Shown here: positions 7,338-14,719 of the stretch, in pieces | How positions within the stretch are numbered: position 1 is the stretch's first letter | Layout of the letters: each line of letters starts with the position of its first letter | Source of the DNA: Candidatus Binataceae bacterium | GTDB lineage: Bacteria > Desulfobacterota > Binatia > Binatales > Binataceae | Direction of reading: 5' to 3' | Assembly: GCA_035508495.1 (NCBI GenBank) | Contig: DATJMX010000081.1 | Location: 1 to 36,933 of the forward strand | Length of the DNA: 36,933 nt | The notes under the pieces: model-generated | What the model was told of the DNA's origin: nothing | Database searches by the model: none | The model's input: the letters and a program-made list of their open reading frames with translations, nothing else | Program-made: the position numbers and the translations under genes

Positions 7338-8658
7338 TCTCTTTTTTGACTTCTTCTGGCGGGGGATCCGCTGTAAGGAGTACACGGGACTCGCTGATAC
7401 CAGCGAGAACCGGCGCCTCTGCGAGCGCAAGATGTCGGCAGTCGATGCCGCTATCGAGCGTGGCTCATTCGATTATCGAGCGCATTTCCCGCGCGGGAGC
7501 CGTCTTCAAATTTTCTATCCGAATGATCGTGGGCGCGATGGAGCGCTGCTCGCATTCGAAGAGTACATCGCGAAATGGCAAAAGAATCGATCACCGATTC
7601 TCGCGGACGGTCGCGTGACTCAAGATCCAGACATCCACCCCTCCACCTGGATCCACGACGCGACTGTCGTGCGCAGCCGGTTCATCCCTACATTTCGAAA
7701 TCTCAGATTGGCGGAAATAACGCCATACCATTGCTCCACCTTCAGACAGTCGTTGCTCGAAGAAGGCCTGAGCGGAAAGACGGTCGGCAACACTATGGGC
7801 CTTCTTCACAAGGCGTTCGCGGACGCCGTCGACGAAGGGTTGCTTGAAAAGAATCCGGTGCTTCGCACGAGCAGCCGTCGCGTGCGACGCAGCAGGCGCG
7901 AACGCCATTCCGCAAATCCACTGACCAGCTCGGAAGTTGCCCGCTTTCTGGAGTGTGTGCCGGAGTGGTATCGCGATTTCTACACGGTGTGGTTTTACCT
8001 GGGCTGGCGATCTTCCGAAATTGTCGCGCTTCGTTTTGGATGGATCGACTTTGAGCGCCAGCAGCTGAAACTTCGTCGGGGCCGGATACCGCGTATGGGC
8101 GGACTGGAAGCCGAGCCCAAAACCGGTCGTCGCGAAATCGATTTTTCTTACGCGACGGAGATTCTGAACGCGCTAGTTCGTCTCAAGGCCCGAGCGAGCT
8201 CGACTTCGCCCGAGGACTTCGTCTTCACCAACCGCAACGGCAGCCCCTTGGACCAGGAATGGCTCAACGATTGCGTTTGGAAGCCGACACTAAGTCGTGC
8301 CGGCATCGCTGAACGAGGTCAGTACTGCATCCGTGACACGTTCATCTCGTTGGCTCTGTCATCAGGCGAGGATCCCGGATGGGTAGCTCAAGTGTGCGGC
8401 ACTTCGGAGGAGATGATCTTTCGCCACTACCGAAAGTGGATACCGGGACTTCAGGTTGGAGCGGGACGGAGAATCGGAGCTGTGTTGCAACAGGCTATCG
8501 AGCACCAAAATACTGGAGAACCGTCCCTCAAACCGTCCCCGGCGCTAGTGAGCCGATCGAAACTCCAATTAAATCAGGTACTTACCATGGCGGAGAGGGG
8601 GGGATTTGAACCCCCGGCTCCCTTTCGAGAGCACACGCTCTCCAGGCGTGCGCCTTAA
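7312..8658 (+). CDS. Tyrosine-recombinase integrase of the element
   Basis: 448 aa. An N-terminal arm-binding domain (NGNLFFDFFWRGIRCKEY) is followed by a core-binding SAM-like region (about 80-180) and a catalytic domain. Catalytic residues seen: R233 (LGWRSSEIVALRF), K270 (EPKTGRR), R341 (YCIRDTF) and nucleophile Y373 (IFRHYRKW). The usual His of the LGH box is missing (VCGTSEEM, 361-368) and RHTF has become RDTF. GTG 7312 overlaps the HTH gene. The final 23 codons (from 8587) are read from the antisense strand of tRNA-Ser, so the C-terminal tail is encoded by the attachment site. Family resemblance is to integrases of proteobacterial islands with a DUF3596-type arm domain. Confidence 0.92.
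   Translation: MPVRAKNGNLFFDFFWRGIRCKEYTGLADTSENRRLCERKMSAVDAAIERGSFDYRAHFPRGSRLQIFYPNDRGRDGALLAFEEYIAKWQKNRSPILADGRVTQDPDIHPSTWIHDATVVRSRFIPTFRNLRLAEITPYHCSTFRQSLLEEGLSGKTVGNTMGLLHKAFADAVDEGLLEKNPVLRTSSRRVRRSRRERHSANPLTSSEVARFLECVPEWYRDFYTVWFYLGWRSSEIVALRFGWIDFERQQLKLRRGRIPRMGGLEAEPKTGRREIDFSYATEILNALVRLKARASSTSPEDFVFTNRNGSPLDQEWLNDCVWKPTLSRAGIAERGQYCIRDTFISLALSSGEDPGWVAQVCGTSEEMIFRHYRKWIPGLQVGAGRRIGAVLQQAIEHQNTGEPSLKPSPALVSRSKLQLNQVLTMAERGGFEPPAPFREHTLSRRAP
8588..8658. other. Attachment-site region (attR candidate) in the tRNA-Ser 3' half
   Basis: The integrase coding frame enters the tRNA at its CCA end and stops inside it at 8658. Tyrosine integrases of this kind recombine within the 3' half of tRNA genes. 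The exact core cannot be set because the second copy lies outside the window. Confidence 0.6.
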
Positions 8659-8679
8659 ACCGGGCTCGGCCACCTCTCC
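8588..8679 (-). tRNA. tRNA-Ser(GGA)
   Basis: On the minus strand a 7-bp acceptor stem (GGAGAGG with CCTCTCC), D-arm, anticodon stem CACGC/GCGTG around loop CTGGAGA (anticodon GGA), a long variable arm as in class II tRNAs, and a T-arm with TTCAAAT can be folded. Discriminator G and an encoded CCA lie at 8588-8591. The gene is intact on the chromosome side, with the mobile element abutting its 3' end. Confidence 0.95.
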
Positions 8680-8813
8680 GCGTGAATCGTCAGTATGCAT
8701 CAGGATGGCGATCCGCGCCACGCCCGCGCACGGCGCTTGATTGGGCTTAACGGCACACAGTACAAACTCATGGGAAGCCAGCCTCGAGCGGCCGACCCGG
8801 GAGTTTCACACCA

Positions 8814-9815
8814 ATGCTGCATACGCCGATTTGCGACTACTTCGGTATCAAATATCCAATCGTGCTGGCCGGGATGGGCGGCGTCGCGATGCACAACGTC
8901 GTCGCCGCAGTCTCCAACGCCGGAGGCCTTGGCGTGATCGGCGCCGCCGCATGCACGCCCGACCAGTTGCGCGACGAAATCCGCAAGACCCGCGCGCTCA
9001 CCGACAAGCCCTTCGCCGTCGATCTGCTCGCGCCGATTCCCGACATGATGCGGCCGCATATGCCAGTGCTGCTCGAAGAGAAGGTCCGAATCTTCGTCGC
9101 CGGGCTCGCTGTGCCTGCGGAGTTTATCCAAACGATGCACGAGCACGGCATGAAAGTCGTCGTCATGTGCGGCAAGGTTCATCATGGCGAGAAGGCCCAG
9201 GAGGCCGGCGCGGACGTCGTCGTCGCGCAGGGCACCGAGGCGGGCGGCCATACCGGTGAAGTTGGCATGATGTCGCTCGTGCCGCAGATGATCCGTGCGG
9301 TGAAGCTCCCCGTGCTGGCCGCGGGCGGTATCGCGCATGGCAGCCAGATCGCGGCGGCGCTGATGCTTGGCGCGCAGGGCGTCGTGATCGGCACGCGCTT
9401 CATCGCAACGCCCGAGGCGCAGGCCGCGCAGGTGTATCGCGAAGCGATCGTCAAGGCGCGCGACGACTCGACGATGCGGACGCGATGCTATACCGGCAAA
9501 CCGTGTCGCGTAATCCGCACCGAATACGCGCGCGAATGGGAACGCGATCCGTCGAAGATTAAACCCTTCCCGCAGCAGGCAGCAATCTCCCGCCAGAACG
9601 GCGTCATGAACTTCTCCGGCGAATACGGCGAGGCCGATCCGAACCGCACTTTCATGCCGACCGGGCAAGGCGCGGGATTGATCGGCGAGATCAAGCCCGC
9701 CGCAGAGGTGTTCGCTGACCTGTTACGCGAGACGGAGGAGACTCTGCGCGGTGCGCAATCGCTCCTGGCGGAATCGTCGCGCCCGCAGCATTCGGCGGCG
9801 CCTTCCCCACGCTGA
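8814..9815 (+). CDS. Nitronate monooxygenase-family FMN oxidoreductase
   Basis: 333 aa TIM-barrel flavoprotein of the 2-nitropropane dioxygenase/NMO family. Signatures: the N-terminal YPIVLAGMGGVA, the SNAGGLGVIG turn near residue 40, GADVVVAQGTEAGGHTG with the H of the flavin/substrate pocket around 145, and the phosphate-binding VLAAGGI...GAQGVVIGTRF near 185-215. The reaction is oxidative denitrification of alkyl nitronates (detoxification), although many family members are NADH:quinone reductases or of unknown substrate. A GGGAG lies about 10 bp before the ATG. It stands alone immediately right of the tRNA-Ser, so it is probably chromosomal rather than part of the element. Confidence 0.88.
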   Translation: MLHTPICDYFGIKYPIVLAGMGGVAMHNVVAAVSNAGGLGVIGAAACTPDQLRDEIRKTRALTDKPFAVDLLAPIPDMMRPHMPVLLEEKVRIFVAGLAVPAEFIQTMHEHGMKVVVMCGKVHHGEKAQEAGADVVVAQGTEAGGHTGEVGMMSLVPQMIRAVKLPVLAAGGIAHGSQIAAALMLGAQGVVIGTRFIATPEAQAAQVYREAIVKARDDSTMRTRCYTGKPCRVIRTEYAREWERDPSKIKPFPQQAAISRQNGVMNFSGEYGEADPNRTFMPTGQGAGLIGEIKPAAEVFADLLRETEETLRGAQSLLAESSRPQHSAAPSPR

Positions 9816-10212
9816 GTCTCGCTGCGTATGTGTCAATTTTGTCACCCCGGGCTTTCCTCATTCGATTTCCGCTGCAGTCGGGTGAGAGAGTTCCCGCATC
9901 GACGCTCGTGGCCTTCTCGCGAGGCAGAATGAAGGATGGCGCTGCGCGCCGATGTCTGGCACCGGCCCCTTTGGGGGCCTCCAAGATCCCTCGACGTCGC
10001 TCGGGATCACAGATTGGATGGCAGCCAACAACGGCAGAAAACCTATTTCTCATAGGCCTCGGGATGACAGAATCATAGATGTTGTCCTCGCTCACAGTGA
10101 CAAACGGTGTGCGGCCAGGTAACTCAAGAGTGGTAGGGCGTTATTTTTCAGAGCAGCCGGAATCTGGTGCGCGACACCCGTCCATGCCGGCTGCCTACGC
10201 GGAAAGTTCGCC
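9816..10212. repeat. Gene-free stretch with dispersed-repeat sequence
   Basis: No convincing coding region. Around 9988-10013 there is an imperfect palindrome (GATCCC ... GGGATC) in the phrase AAGATCCCTCGACGTCGC, followed by TCGGGATCACAG. A second TCGGGATGACAG-like copy lies near 10060-10071. This resembles a dispersed intergenic repeat family widespread in bacterial genomes. The stretch from about 10090 to 10212 shows nothing recognisable. Confidence 0.4.
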
Positions 10213-10241
10213 TTGACTGCCCGGGGGGTCAGCCTTATGTT
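10213..10241 (+). promoter_or_regulatory. Sigma-70-like promoter of the thioredoxin gene
   Basis: TTGACT (10213-10218), a 17-bp spacer, then TATGTT (10236-10241), about 30 bp before the thioredoxin start. Five of six and four of six consensus bases match at ideal spacing. Confidence 0.55.
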
Positions 10242-10270
10242 TCAGCTAGGTCGAACGAAAAGAGGTTCCG

Positions 10271-10606
10271 ATGGCGAGCGAAAAAGTTGTTCACGTGACC
10301 GATGCCACTTTCGAACAGGAAGTGCTCAAGTCCGATAAGCCGGTTTTGATCGATTTCTGGGCGCCGTGGTGTGCGCCTTGCCGCGCTATTGCTCCTTCGA
10401 TCGATGAACTCGCGACCGAATATGATGGCCGCCTCAAAGTCGTGAAGATCAATGTTGACGACAATCCGCAGACCCCGGCTCGCTTCGGCGTCCGCGGCAT
10501 TCCGAATCTGATCATCGTCAAGGGCGGTCAGGTGAAGGAACAGATCGTCGGCGCCGTTCCGAAGAACACGCTGGTCCGCGCCGTTGATGGCGCGATCGTC
10601 GCGTAA
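10271..10606 (+). CDS. trxA: Thioredoxin
   Basis: 111 aa, single thioredoxin fold. The redox site is W33-C34-A35-P36-C37 in FWAPWCAPCR; most thioredoxins have WCGPC, so this is the CAPC variant, which may shift redox potential. The cis-proline loop reads RGIPNL where RGIPTL is usual. Cytosolic disulfide reductase recycled by thioredoxin reductase; no reductase gene is in the window. A Shine-Dalgarno AAGAGG precedes the ATG. It ends 13 bp from the convergent cvpA-like gene. Confidence 0.95.
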   Translation: MASEKVVHVTDATFEQEVLKSDKPVLIDFWAPWCAPCRAIAPSIDELATEYDGRLKVVKINVDDNPQTPARFGVRGIPNLIIVKGGQVKEQIVGAVPKNTLVRAVDGAIVA

Positions 10607-10619
10607 CTAACTCTCCGTT

Positions 10620-11204
10620 TCAATGCGATGGCGACGGCGACGCGGTTGGCGTCGGCGTCGCCTCGCGTGCTTTCAGCGCAGTGTCGATCCAGTATCGCAT
10701 CAGGTCGTCGCGATGACGCTCGTAGGTCGCCTTGACCTCGTCGGGTATCATCGCGACCAGCGATTCTTCGTAGGTCAGCACCATCGGCGCAAGTTTCGAT
10801 TGCCTGAGCAGTTGCGCGTCTGACGGCAGCACGGCCGCGATCAGCATCACGGCGAGACCGCATATGATCGCGACGATCGCGCCGCCAACGACGGCGCCGG
10901 CGAGGTTGTCGAGCCATCCGAGATGGATCGTGCGCAATACGCCGCTCACGAATCCGCCGATGAAGCCCACCACAACAAATACGATCGCGAACACGGCGAT
11001 GTATCCGATCACCGAGCTGACGTTGGGCGATGTTCCGAGTTCTCGCGCAGCCAGATCCGCCGCGCGCGCATAATATTCCGAGGCGAGGTAGAGCCCCGCG
11101 ACGAGCGACACCACCGAAGTGACCATCCCGAGCGCGCCGCGACGCAGCCCGTGCAGCGCGCCGATCGCAACGGCGATGATGATGACGTAGTCGAGCGCGT
11201 TCAT
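10620..11204 (-). CDS. CvpA-family membrane protein
   Basis: 194 aa. The N-terminus MNALDYVIIIAVAIGALHGLRRG is characteristic of CvpA: a first helix followed by a G-x-x-R-G motif. Three more hydrophobic segments follow (VTSVVSLVAGLYLA, SVIGYIAVFAIVFVVVGFIGG, GAVVGGAIVAIICGLAVMLI). A soluble C-terminal tail contains PDEVKATYERHRDD and ends in a Thr/Pro/Ser stretch. CvpA proteins are inner-membrane proteins first tied to colicin V production and are linked to envelope homeostasis; biochemical function is unsettled. Divergent from asnS with about 96 bp between starts. Confidence 0.85.
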   Translation of the reverse strand: MNALDYVIIIAVAIGALHGLRRGALGMVTSVVSLVAGLYLASEYYARAADLAARELGTSPNVSSVIGYIAVFAIVFVVVGFIGGFVSGVLRTIHLGWLDNLAGAVVGGAIVAIICGLAVMLIAAVLPSDAQLLRQSKLAPMVLTYEESLVAMIPDEVKATYERHRDDLMRYWIDTALKAREATPTPTASPSPSH

Positions 11205-11300
11205 CCGATGGCGAAGAATTCCCGCCGCCCGATGCTACCTGAACACTGTCGCCGCCGCGACGCGCGCTGCGATTCTTTCTCGCCGAGTCAGTGTGGTTAA

Positions 11301-12608
11301 ATGGCGGGCATGGCGTGGGTCTATATCGAGGATCTGTCGAAGCACGTGGGGCAGGATGTCGAGCTCCGCGGATGGCTCTACAACAAACGCTCGAGCGGCA
11401 AGATTCATTTTCTTCAGCTTCGCGATGGCACCGGGATCTGCCAGTGCGTCGCGACGCTGAACGATCTCGGACCCGAGCTTTTCGCCGCCGCCGATCACAT
11501 GGGCCAGGAAACTTCGCTGGTGGTGACCGGCGCGGTGCGCGCGGACAAGCGCGCGCCCGGCGGCTATGAGCTCGGAATCAAGTCGCTCAGGATCGTCGCG
11601 GCGTCGAGCGATTATCCGATTACGCCCAAGGATCATGGCGTCGCATTCCTGCTCGACCATCGCCACATCTGGACGCGCTCTTCGCGCCAGCACGCGATCC
11701 TGCGCGTCCGCAGCGAGGTCGAAGCCGCATGCCGCGATTTCTTCCACGCGCGCGGCTTCGTCCTGTTCGACGCTCCCGTGTTGACGCCCACTTCATGCGA
11801 GGGCACCACCAATCTTTTCGAGCTCGATTACTTCGGCGAGCGCAAGGCGTATCTCACGCAGAGCGGACAGCTCTATGCCGAGGCGGGCGCGCTCGCGTTC
11901 GGCAAGGTGTACACCTTCGGCCCGACGTTCCGCGCGGAAAAATCGAAGACGCGGCGGCACCTCACCGAGTTCTGGATGGTCGAGCCTGAGGTCGCGTACT
12001 TCGAGCTCGATGACGACATGCACCTGGCCGAGGACTTCGTGTCATTCATCGTGCGCCGCGTCCTGGAGCGCCGCGCGACCGAGCTCGCGACGCTCGAGCG
12101 CGATATCACCAAACTCAAGCCCGCCGCCGAGACGCCATATCCGCGCATTAGCTACGACGACGCGATCGAGCGCCTGAAGAAAAAAGGCATGACGGTGAAA
12201 TGGGGCGACGACTTCGGCGGTGACGAGGAAACTGCACTGTCAGAAGAATTCGATCGCCCCGTGATGGTGCATCGCTATCCGACGGTATGCAAAGCCTTCT
12301 ACATGAAGCAGGATCCCACGCGCACCGACGTCGCGTTGTGTGTCGACATGCTCGCGCCTGAAGGCCATGGCGAGATCATCGGTGGCGGCCAGCGCGAGGA
12401 CGATTACGAAACGTTGCGCAACAAGATTCTTGCGCAGAACCTGCCGCTCGAGCCGTTCGAATGGTACCTCGATCTGCGCCGCTACGGCTCAGTGCCGCAC
12501 GCCGGCTTCGGCATGGGCATCGAGCGCATGACGGGATGGTTGTGCGGAATTCATCACATCCGCGAATGCATCCCATTCCCGCGCATGATGGAACGCCTCG
12601 AACCCTGA
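11301..12608 (+). CDS. asnS: Asparagine-tRNA ligase
   Basis: 435 aa class IIb aminoacyl-tRNA synthetase. The N-terminal OB-fold anticodon-binding domain (VELRGWLYNKRSSGKIHFLQLRDGTG) covers about 1-105. The catalytic core has motif 2 (FRAEKSKTRRHLTEFWMVEPE, in parts: FRAEKS, RRHLTEFW) and motif 3 (GFGMGIERMTGWLCG) near the C-terminus. TSCEGTTNLFELDYFG and AYLTQSGQLY are typical AsnRS/AspRS active-site strands; AsnRS is favoured by overall length and absence of the bacterial AspRS insertion. In-frame ATG 11310 is an equally possible start; neither has a strong Shine-Dalgarno. Charges tRNA-Asn with asparagine. Confidence 0.93.
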   Translation: MAGMAWVYIEDLSKHVGQDVELRGWLYNKRSSGKIHFLQLRDGTGICQCVATLNDLGPELFAAADHMGQETSLVVTGAVRADKRAPGGYELGIKSLRIVAASSDYPITPKDHGVAFLLDHRHIWTRSSRQHAILRVRSEVEAACRDFFHARGFVLFDAPVLTPTSCEGTTNLFELDYFGERKAYLTQSGQLYAEAGALAFGKVYTFGPTFRAEKSKTRRHLTEFWMVEPEVAYFELDDDMHLAEDFVSFIVRRVLERRATELATLERDITKLKPAAETPYPRISYDDAIERLKKKGMTVKWGDDFGGDEETALSEEFDRPVMVHRYPTVCKAFYMKQDPTRTDVALCVDMLAPEGHGEIIGGGQREDDYETLRNKILAQNLPLEPFEWYLDLRRYGSVPHAGFGMGIERMTGWLCGIHHIRECIPFPRMMERLEP

Positions 12609-12693
12609 GACGCGTTGCGGCGCGGATGTTGCTGGATCCGGATCGCCATATCCACTTTTGCGTGTAATCGGGTCTTGCTTGCGCCATTTCAAC

Positions 12694-12714
12694 GTCATTG
12701 CGTTTCGCAATGAC
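12694..12714. terminator. Perfect hairpin after asnS
   Basis: GTCATTGCG (12694-12702) and CGCAATGAC (12706-12714) pair perfectly around a TTT loop, 86 bp after the asnS stop. No T-run follows. It could be a weak terminator or a member of a dispersed palindromic repeat family. Confidence 0.45.
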
Positions 12715-12782
12715 ACGTGGTTGGCGGCAGGCTAAGCAGTCTCACCGATTGCGTGTGGGTTGAAAAGCCGAGACGTAGGGAA

Positions 12783-13223
12783 ATGACTGATCGACAGGTA
12801 AGTGTTCTGCTGGTCGAAGATAATCCTGGTGATGTGCGCCTGATCCGCGAAGCCTTCCGCAGCCTGCAAATCGCCCCAAACCTTCGTGTGGCGTCTGACG
12901 GTGTCGATGCGATCGAGTATCTGCGCACGAACGGACCGACGAGGCCGCGACCGGATCTGATCATCCTGGATCTGAGCCTGCCGCGAAAATCCGGCCTCGA
13001 AGTTTTGGCCGAGATAAAAGCCACACCCGAGATCCGGCAGATTCCGGTGCTGATTCTGTCGAGCTCGGCCGCCGATTCTGACGTGCACAAAAGTTACGAT
13101 CTGCACGCGAACTCATACATCGTAAAGCCCGCCGACCTGTCGCAGGTGCTCAACGTAATCAAAGCAGTCTCCGACTTCTGGATGACCACGGTCCGCCTGC
13201 CGAGTATGGGCGCCCCGAGATAA
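12783..13223 (+). CDS. Single-domain response regulator (Rcp1-like receiver)
   Basis: 146 aa consisting only of a receiver domain. The acidic pocket E12-D13 (VLLVEDNPGDVRL), phosphoacceptor D63 (LIILDLSLPRKSG), the S/T switch in LILSSS and the invariant K in SYIVKPADL are all present. The VEDNPGDVRLIREAF start and the DLHANSYIVKP loop are those of the Rcp1/CheY-like group that usually works with hybrid or phytochrome-type kinases; no kinase is adjacent. ATG 12783 with AGGGAA just upstream is chosen over a longer frame from 12717, which would add 22 residues unlike the family. No output domain, so it probably acts by protein contact. Confidence 0.9.
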   Translation: MTDRQVSVLLVEDNPGDVRLIREAFRSLQIAPNLRVASDGVDAIEYLRTNGPTRPRPDLIILDLSLPRKSGLEVLAEIKATPEIRQIPVLILSSSAADSDVHKSYDLHANSYIVKPADLSQVLNVIKAVSDFWMTTVRLPSMGAPR

Positions 13224-13280
13224 AGTACGATGTAGAAGGATCAGGTTACTTGACCCAAAAAGTCAGCAGCTCCTCCCAAT

Positions 13281-13304
13281 CCCTCTCCTAGGATAAGGAG
13301 AGGG
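13281..13304. terminator. Hairpin between convergent genes
   Basis: CCCTCTCCT (13281-13289) and AGGAGAGGG (13296-13304) form a perfect 9-bp stem with a 6-nt loop between the response regulator and the convergent ferritin-like gene. No T-run; a bidirectional, possibly Rho-assisted terminator is inferred. Confidence 0.5.
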
Positions 13305-13393
13305 ATCCGGTAGCATGAGGAAACTGCGTTAACAAATTGTTAGCGCAGCGGTTGAAGCTCCTCAGCCGCGATTTTACGGAAGAGGAAGTCTAC

Positions 13394-14470
13394 TCAGTAA
13401 GAAGGCTGCGCCGGCGATACTGCCGGAGTGTCGGCGCGATATCGCGCAGGCGGCTCCCATGGCGTCGCGAGCGCTTCGTAGCGTGCGAGCAATTCCTCAG
13501 CGTCGCGCTCGCCAGCCGTCTTGCGAATCAGATCGCGCAGCATCTGAGGCCGATCGGTGAGGCGCTGGCGAATCATCGTCCGCAGCGCGCGATCGGCAAG
13601 CCGCTCCACGACTTCATTGCCTGCGATCGTCTTGCCGTCCTCGGTCTTGAGGGTGCGGGCCGTGATCTCTGACAGTGCCGTGCGCAGGTACTCGACGTGC
13701 GGCGCTTCGTCGGCGCGAATGAATCGCACCAGGTCGGCCGCTTCCCTGGGCGCGTCGGACACAGTCTCGTCGGAGAGCACGTCCTCGGCCCATGCGAACG
13801 TCGAGCGCGCGAAGACTTCGATCGCGAGCACATTGACCATGAAACGGATCAGGCGCTCGACCGGAGCGCCGAGCGCCGGAAACATCGCGGGCGGTTCCTG
13901 GCCGCGGCGCGCCATGATATTGGCGTAAATCTCAGGCGAAATCGTCGGATTCGAAAGCGCGGCGTCACGGGCTGCATCCCACATCTGGCGATGCCCGCCT
14001 TCCTCTTCCCATCCCGCCTCGTCGCGCGCGTGCGCTTCGAAGAGTCCGCGCTCGAGATGCTCGAGCGCAGTGCCGGCCGTATCTTCGCGGATGAAGGACT
14101 TGAGCGGGGGCACGGGAAGCTGCCGAATCATCGCGCCGAAGCCCTCGATAATCGCGATCTCGCTGAGCAGCCGCACGACCGGCTCGCGCACACCCTCGCG
14201 TATCAGGAGCTTGCTTTGCGCGGCGCTCAGCGCATGCGGAGGCACGCAATCGTCGGGAATCTCAACGAGGGGCAAGCCCGAAGCCGCGAGGTGCTGCTCC
14301 TGCCAGGCCTTGACCGCAGGATTGCGCCACAACGTGCGCGGCGACCGGTAAGTGCCGTCCACATCGAAGCCGCCATGACATCGCACGCCATTGACGATCA
14401 ACGGTTCCTTGGTCGGCACGTTGGCCAGCAGCTCGTCGGTGGAAAACGTAAGACGCGATTCATGTGGCAT
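13394..14470 (-). CDS. Uncharacterised protein with diiron/ferritin-like E/ExxH pattern
   Basis: 358 aa, not recognised by family. Residues about 95-265 are strongly helical and contain the ligand pattern of a ferritin-like diiron four-helix bundle: a Glu in the first helix (E104 or E109), E157-G-G-H160 in the second, E218 in the third (LAIEVFARSTFAW) and E255-A-P-H258 in the fourth. Residues 1-80 carry a VNGVRCHGGFDVDGTYRSPRTLW segment and a basic/aromatic linker. No signal peptide or membrane span. It may be an oxygenase, oxidase or an oxygen/peroxide-handling protein; substrate unknown. A perfect palindrome lies 44 bp upstream of the start. Convergent with the response-regulator gene. Confidence 0.6.
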   Translation of the reverse strand: MPHESRLTFSTDELLANVPTKEPLIVNGVRCHGGFDVDGTYRSPRTLWRNPAVKAWQEQHLAASGLPLVEIPDDCVPPHALSAAQSKLLIREGVREPVVRLLSEIAIIEGFGAMIRQLPVPPLKSFIREDTAGTALEHLERGLFEAHARDEAGWEEEGGHRQMWDAARDAALSNPTISPEIYANIMARRGQEPPAMFPALGAPVERLIRFMVNVLAIEVFARSTFAWAEDVLSDETVSDAPREAADLVRFIRADEAPHVEYLRTALSEITARTLKTEDGKTIAGNEVVERLADRALRTMIRQRLTDRPQMLRDLIRKTAGERDAEELLARYEALATPWEPPARYRADTPAVSPAQPSY

Positions 14471-14513
14471 CGGAGGTACCCTCGCAATTCAGCGCCAGTC
14501 ATCATCCAGCGCT

Positions 14514-14535
14514 CAGCCTAACGTATGTTAGGCTG
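14514..14535. promoter_or_regulatory. Perfect palindromic operator candidate
   Basis: CAGCCTAAC (14514-14522) and GTTAGGCTG (14527-14535) are perfect inverted repeats separated by GTAT, 44 bp upstream of the ferritin-like gene. Length and symmetry suit a dimeric repressor or activator; a short hairpin is the alternative. Confidence 0.5.
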
Positions 14536-14719
14536 AAGTCGCGAGTCAAATGACGATCGAGGCCAGACCATCGAGGCGGTTTCCATGTTCATCCAAGGGT
14601 AATTTCGCTTCAGTCGAATCCATGCACTGCCTTCTAACGAGCGGAGAATACATTAAGCGAGCGATTGGTGCGCGCGGAGGATTTGCGACGAACACGTTTC
14701 CGCTGGCCGCTGACCAGCG

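Larger units (their letters stand above)
1..8679. mobile_element. Right part of an integrative conjugative/mobilizable element in tRNA-Ser
   Basis: Gene content is that of a transfer and integration module: relaxosome RHH protein, coupling ATPase, MobF relaxase, SSB, excisionase-like HTH protein and tyrosine integrase, all on the plus strand and tightly spaced. The integrase frame runs into the 3' half of a tRNA-Ser gene on the opposite strand, the classical place of integration, so the right boundary is inferred to be the tRNA. The left boundary and any type IV secretion genes are outside the window, so ICE (self-transmissible) and IME (mobilizable) cannot be told apart. Confidence 0.8.

Noticed and set aside
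7312..8658. The C-terminal MAERGGFEPP segment taken as a separate conserved domain
   Set aside because: It is only the antisense translation of the tRNA-Ser gene; similar GGFEPP strings appear wherever tRNA genes are read this way.
8700..9668. Minus-strand 322-codon frame across the nitronate monooxygenase gene
   Set aside because: Composition is that of a codon-shadow; the plus-strand protein carries the full NMO signatures.
13697..14521. Plus-strand 274-codon frame opposite the diiron candidate
   Set aside because: Arg-rich shadow without motifs. The minus-strand frame shows regular helices and metal-ligand motifs, so it is the real gene.
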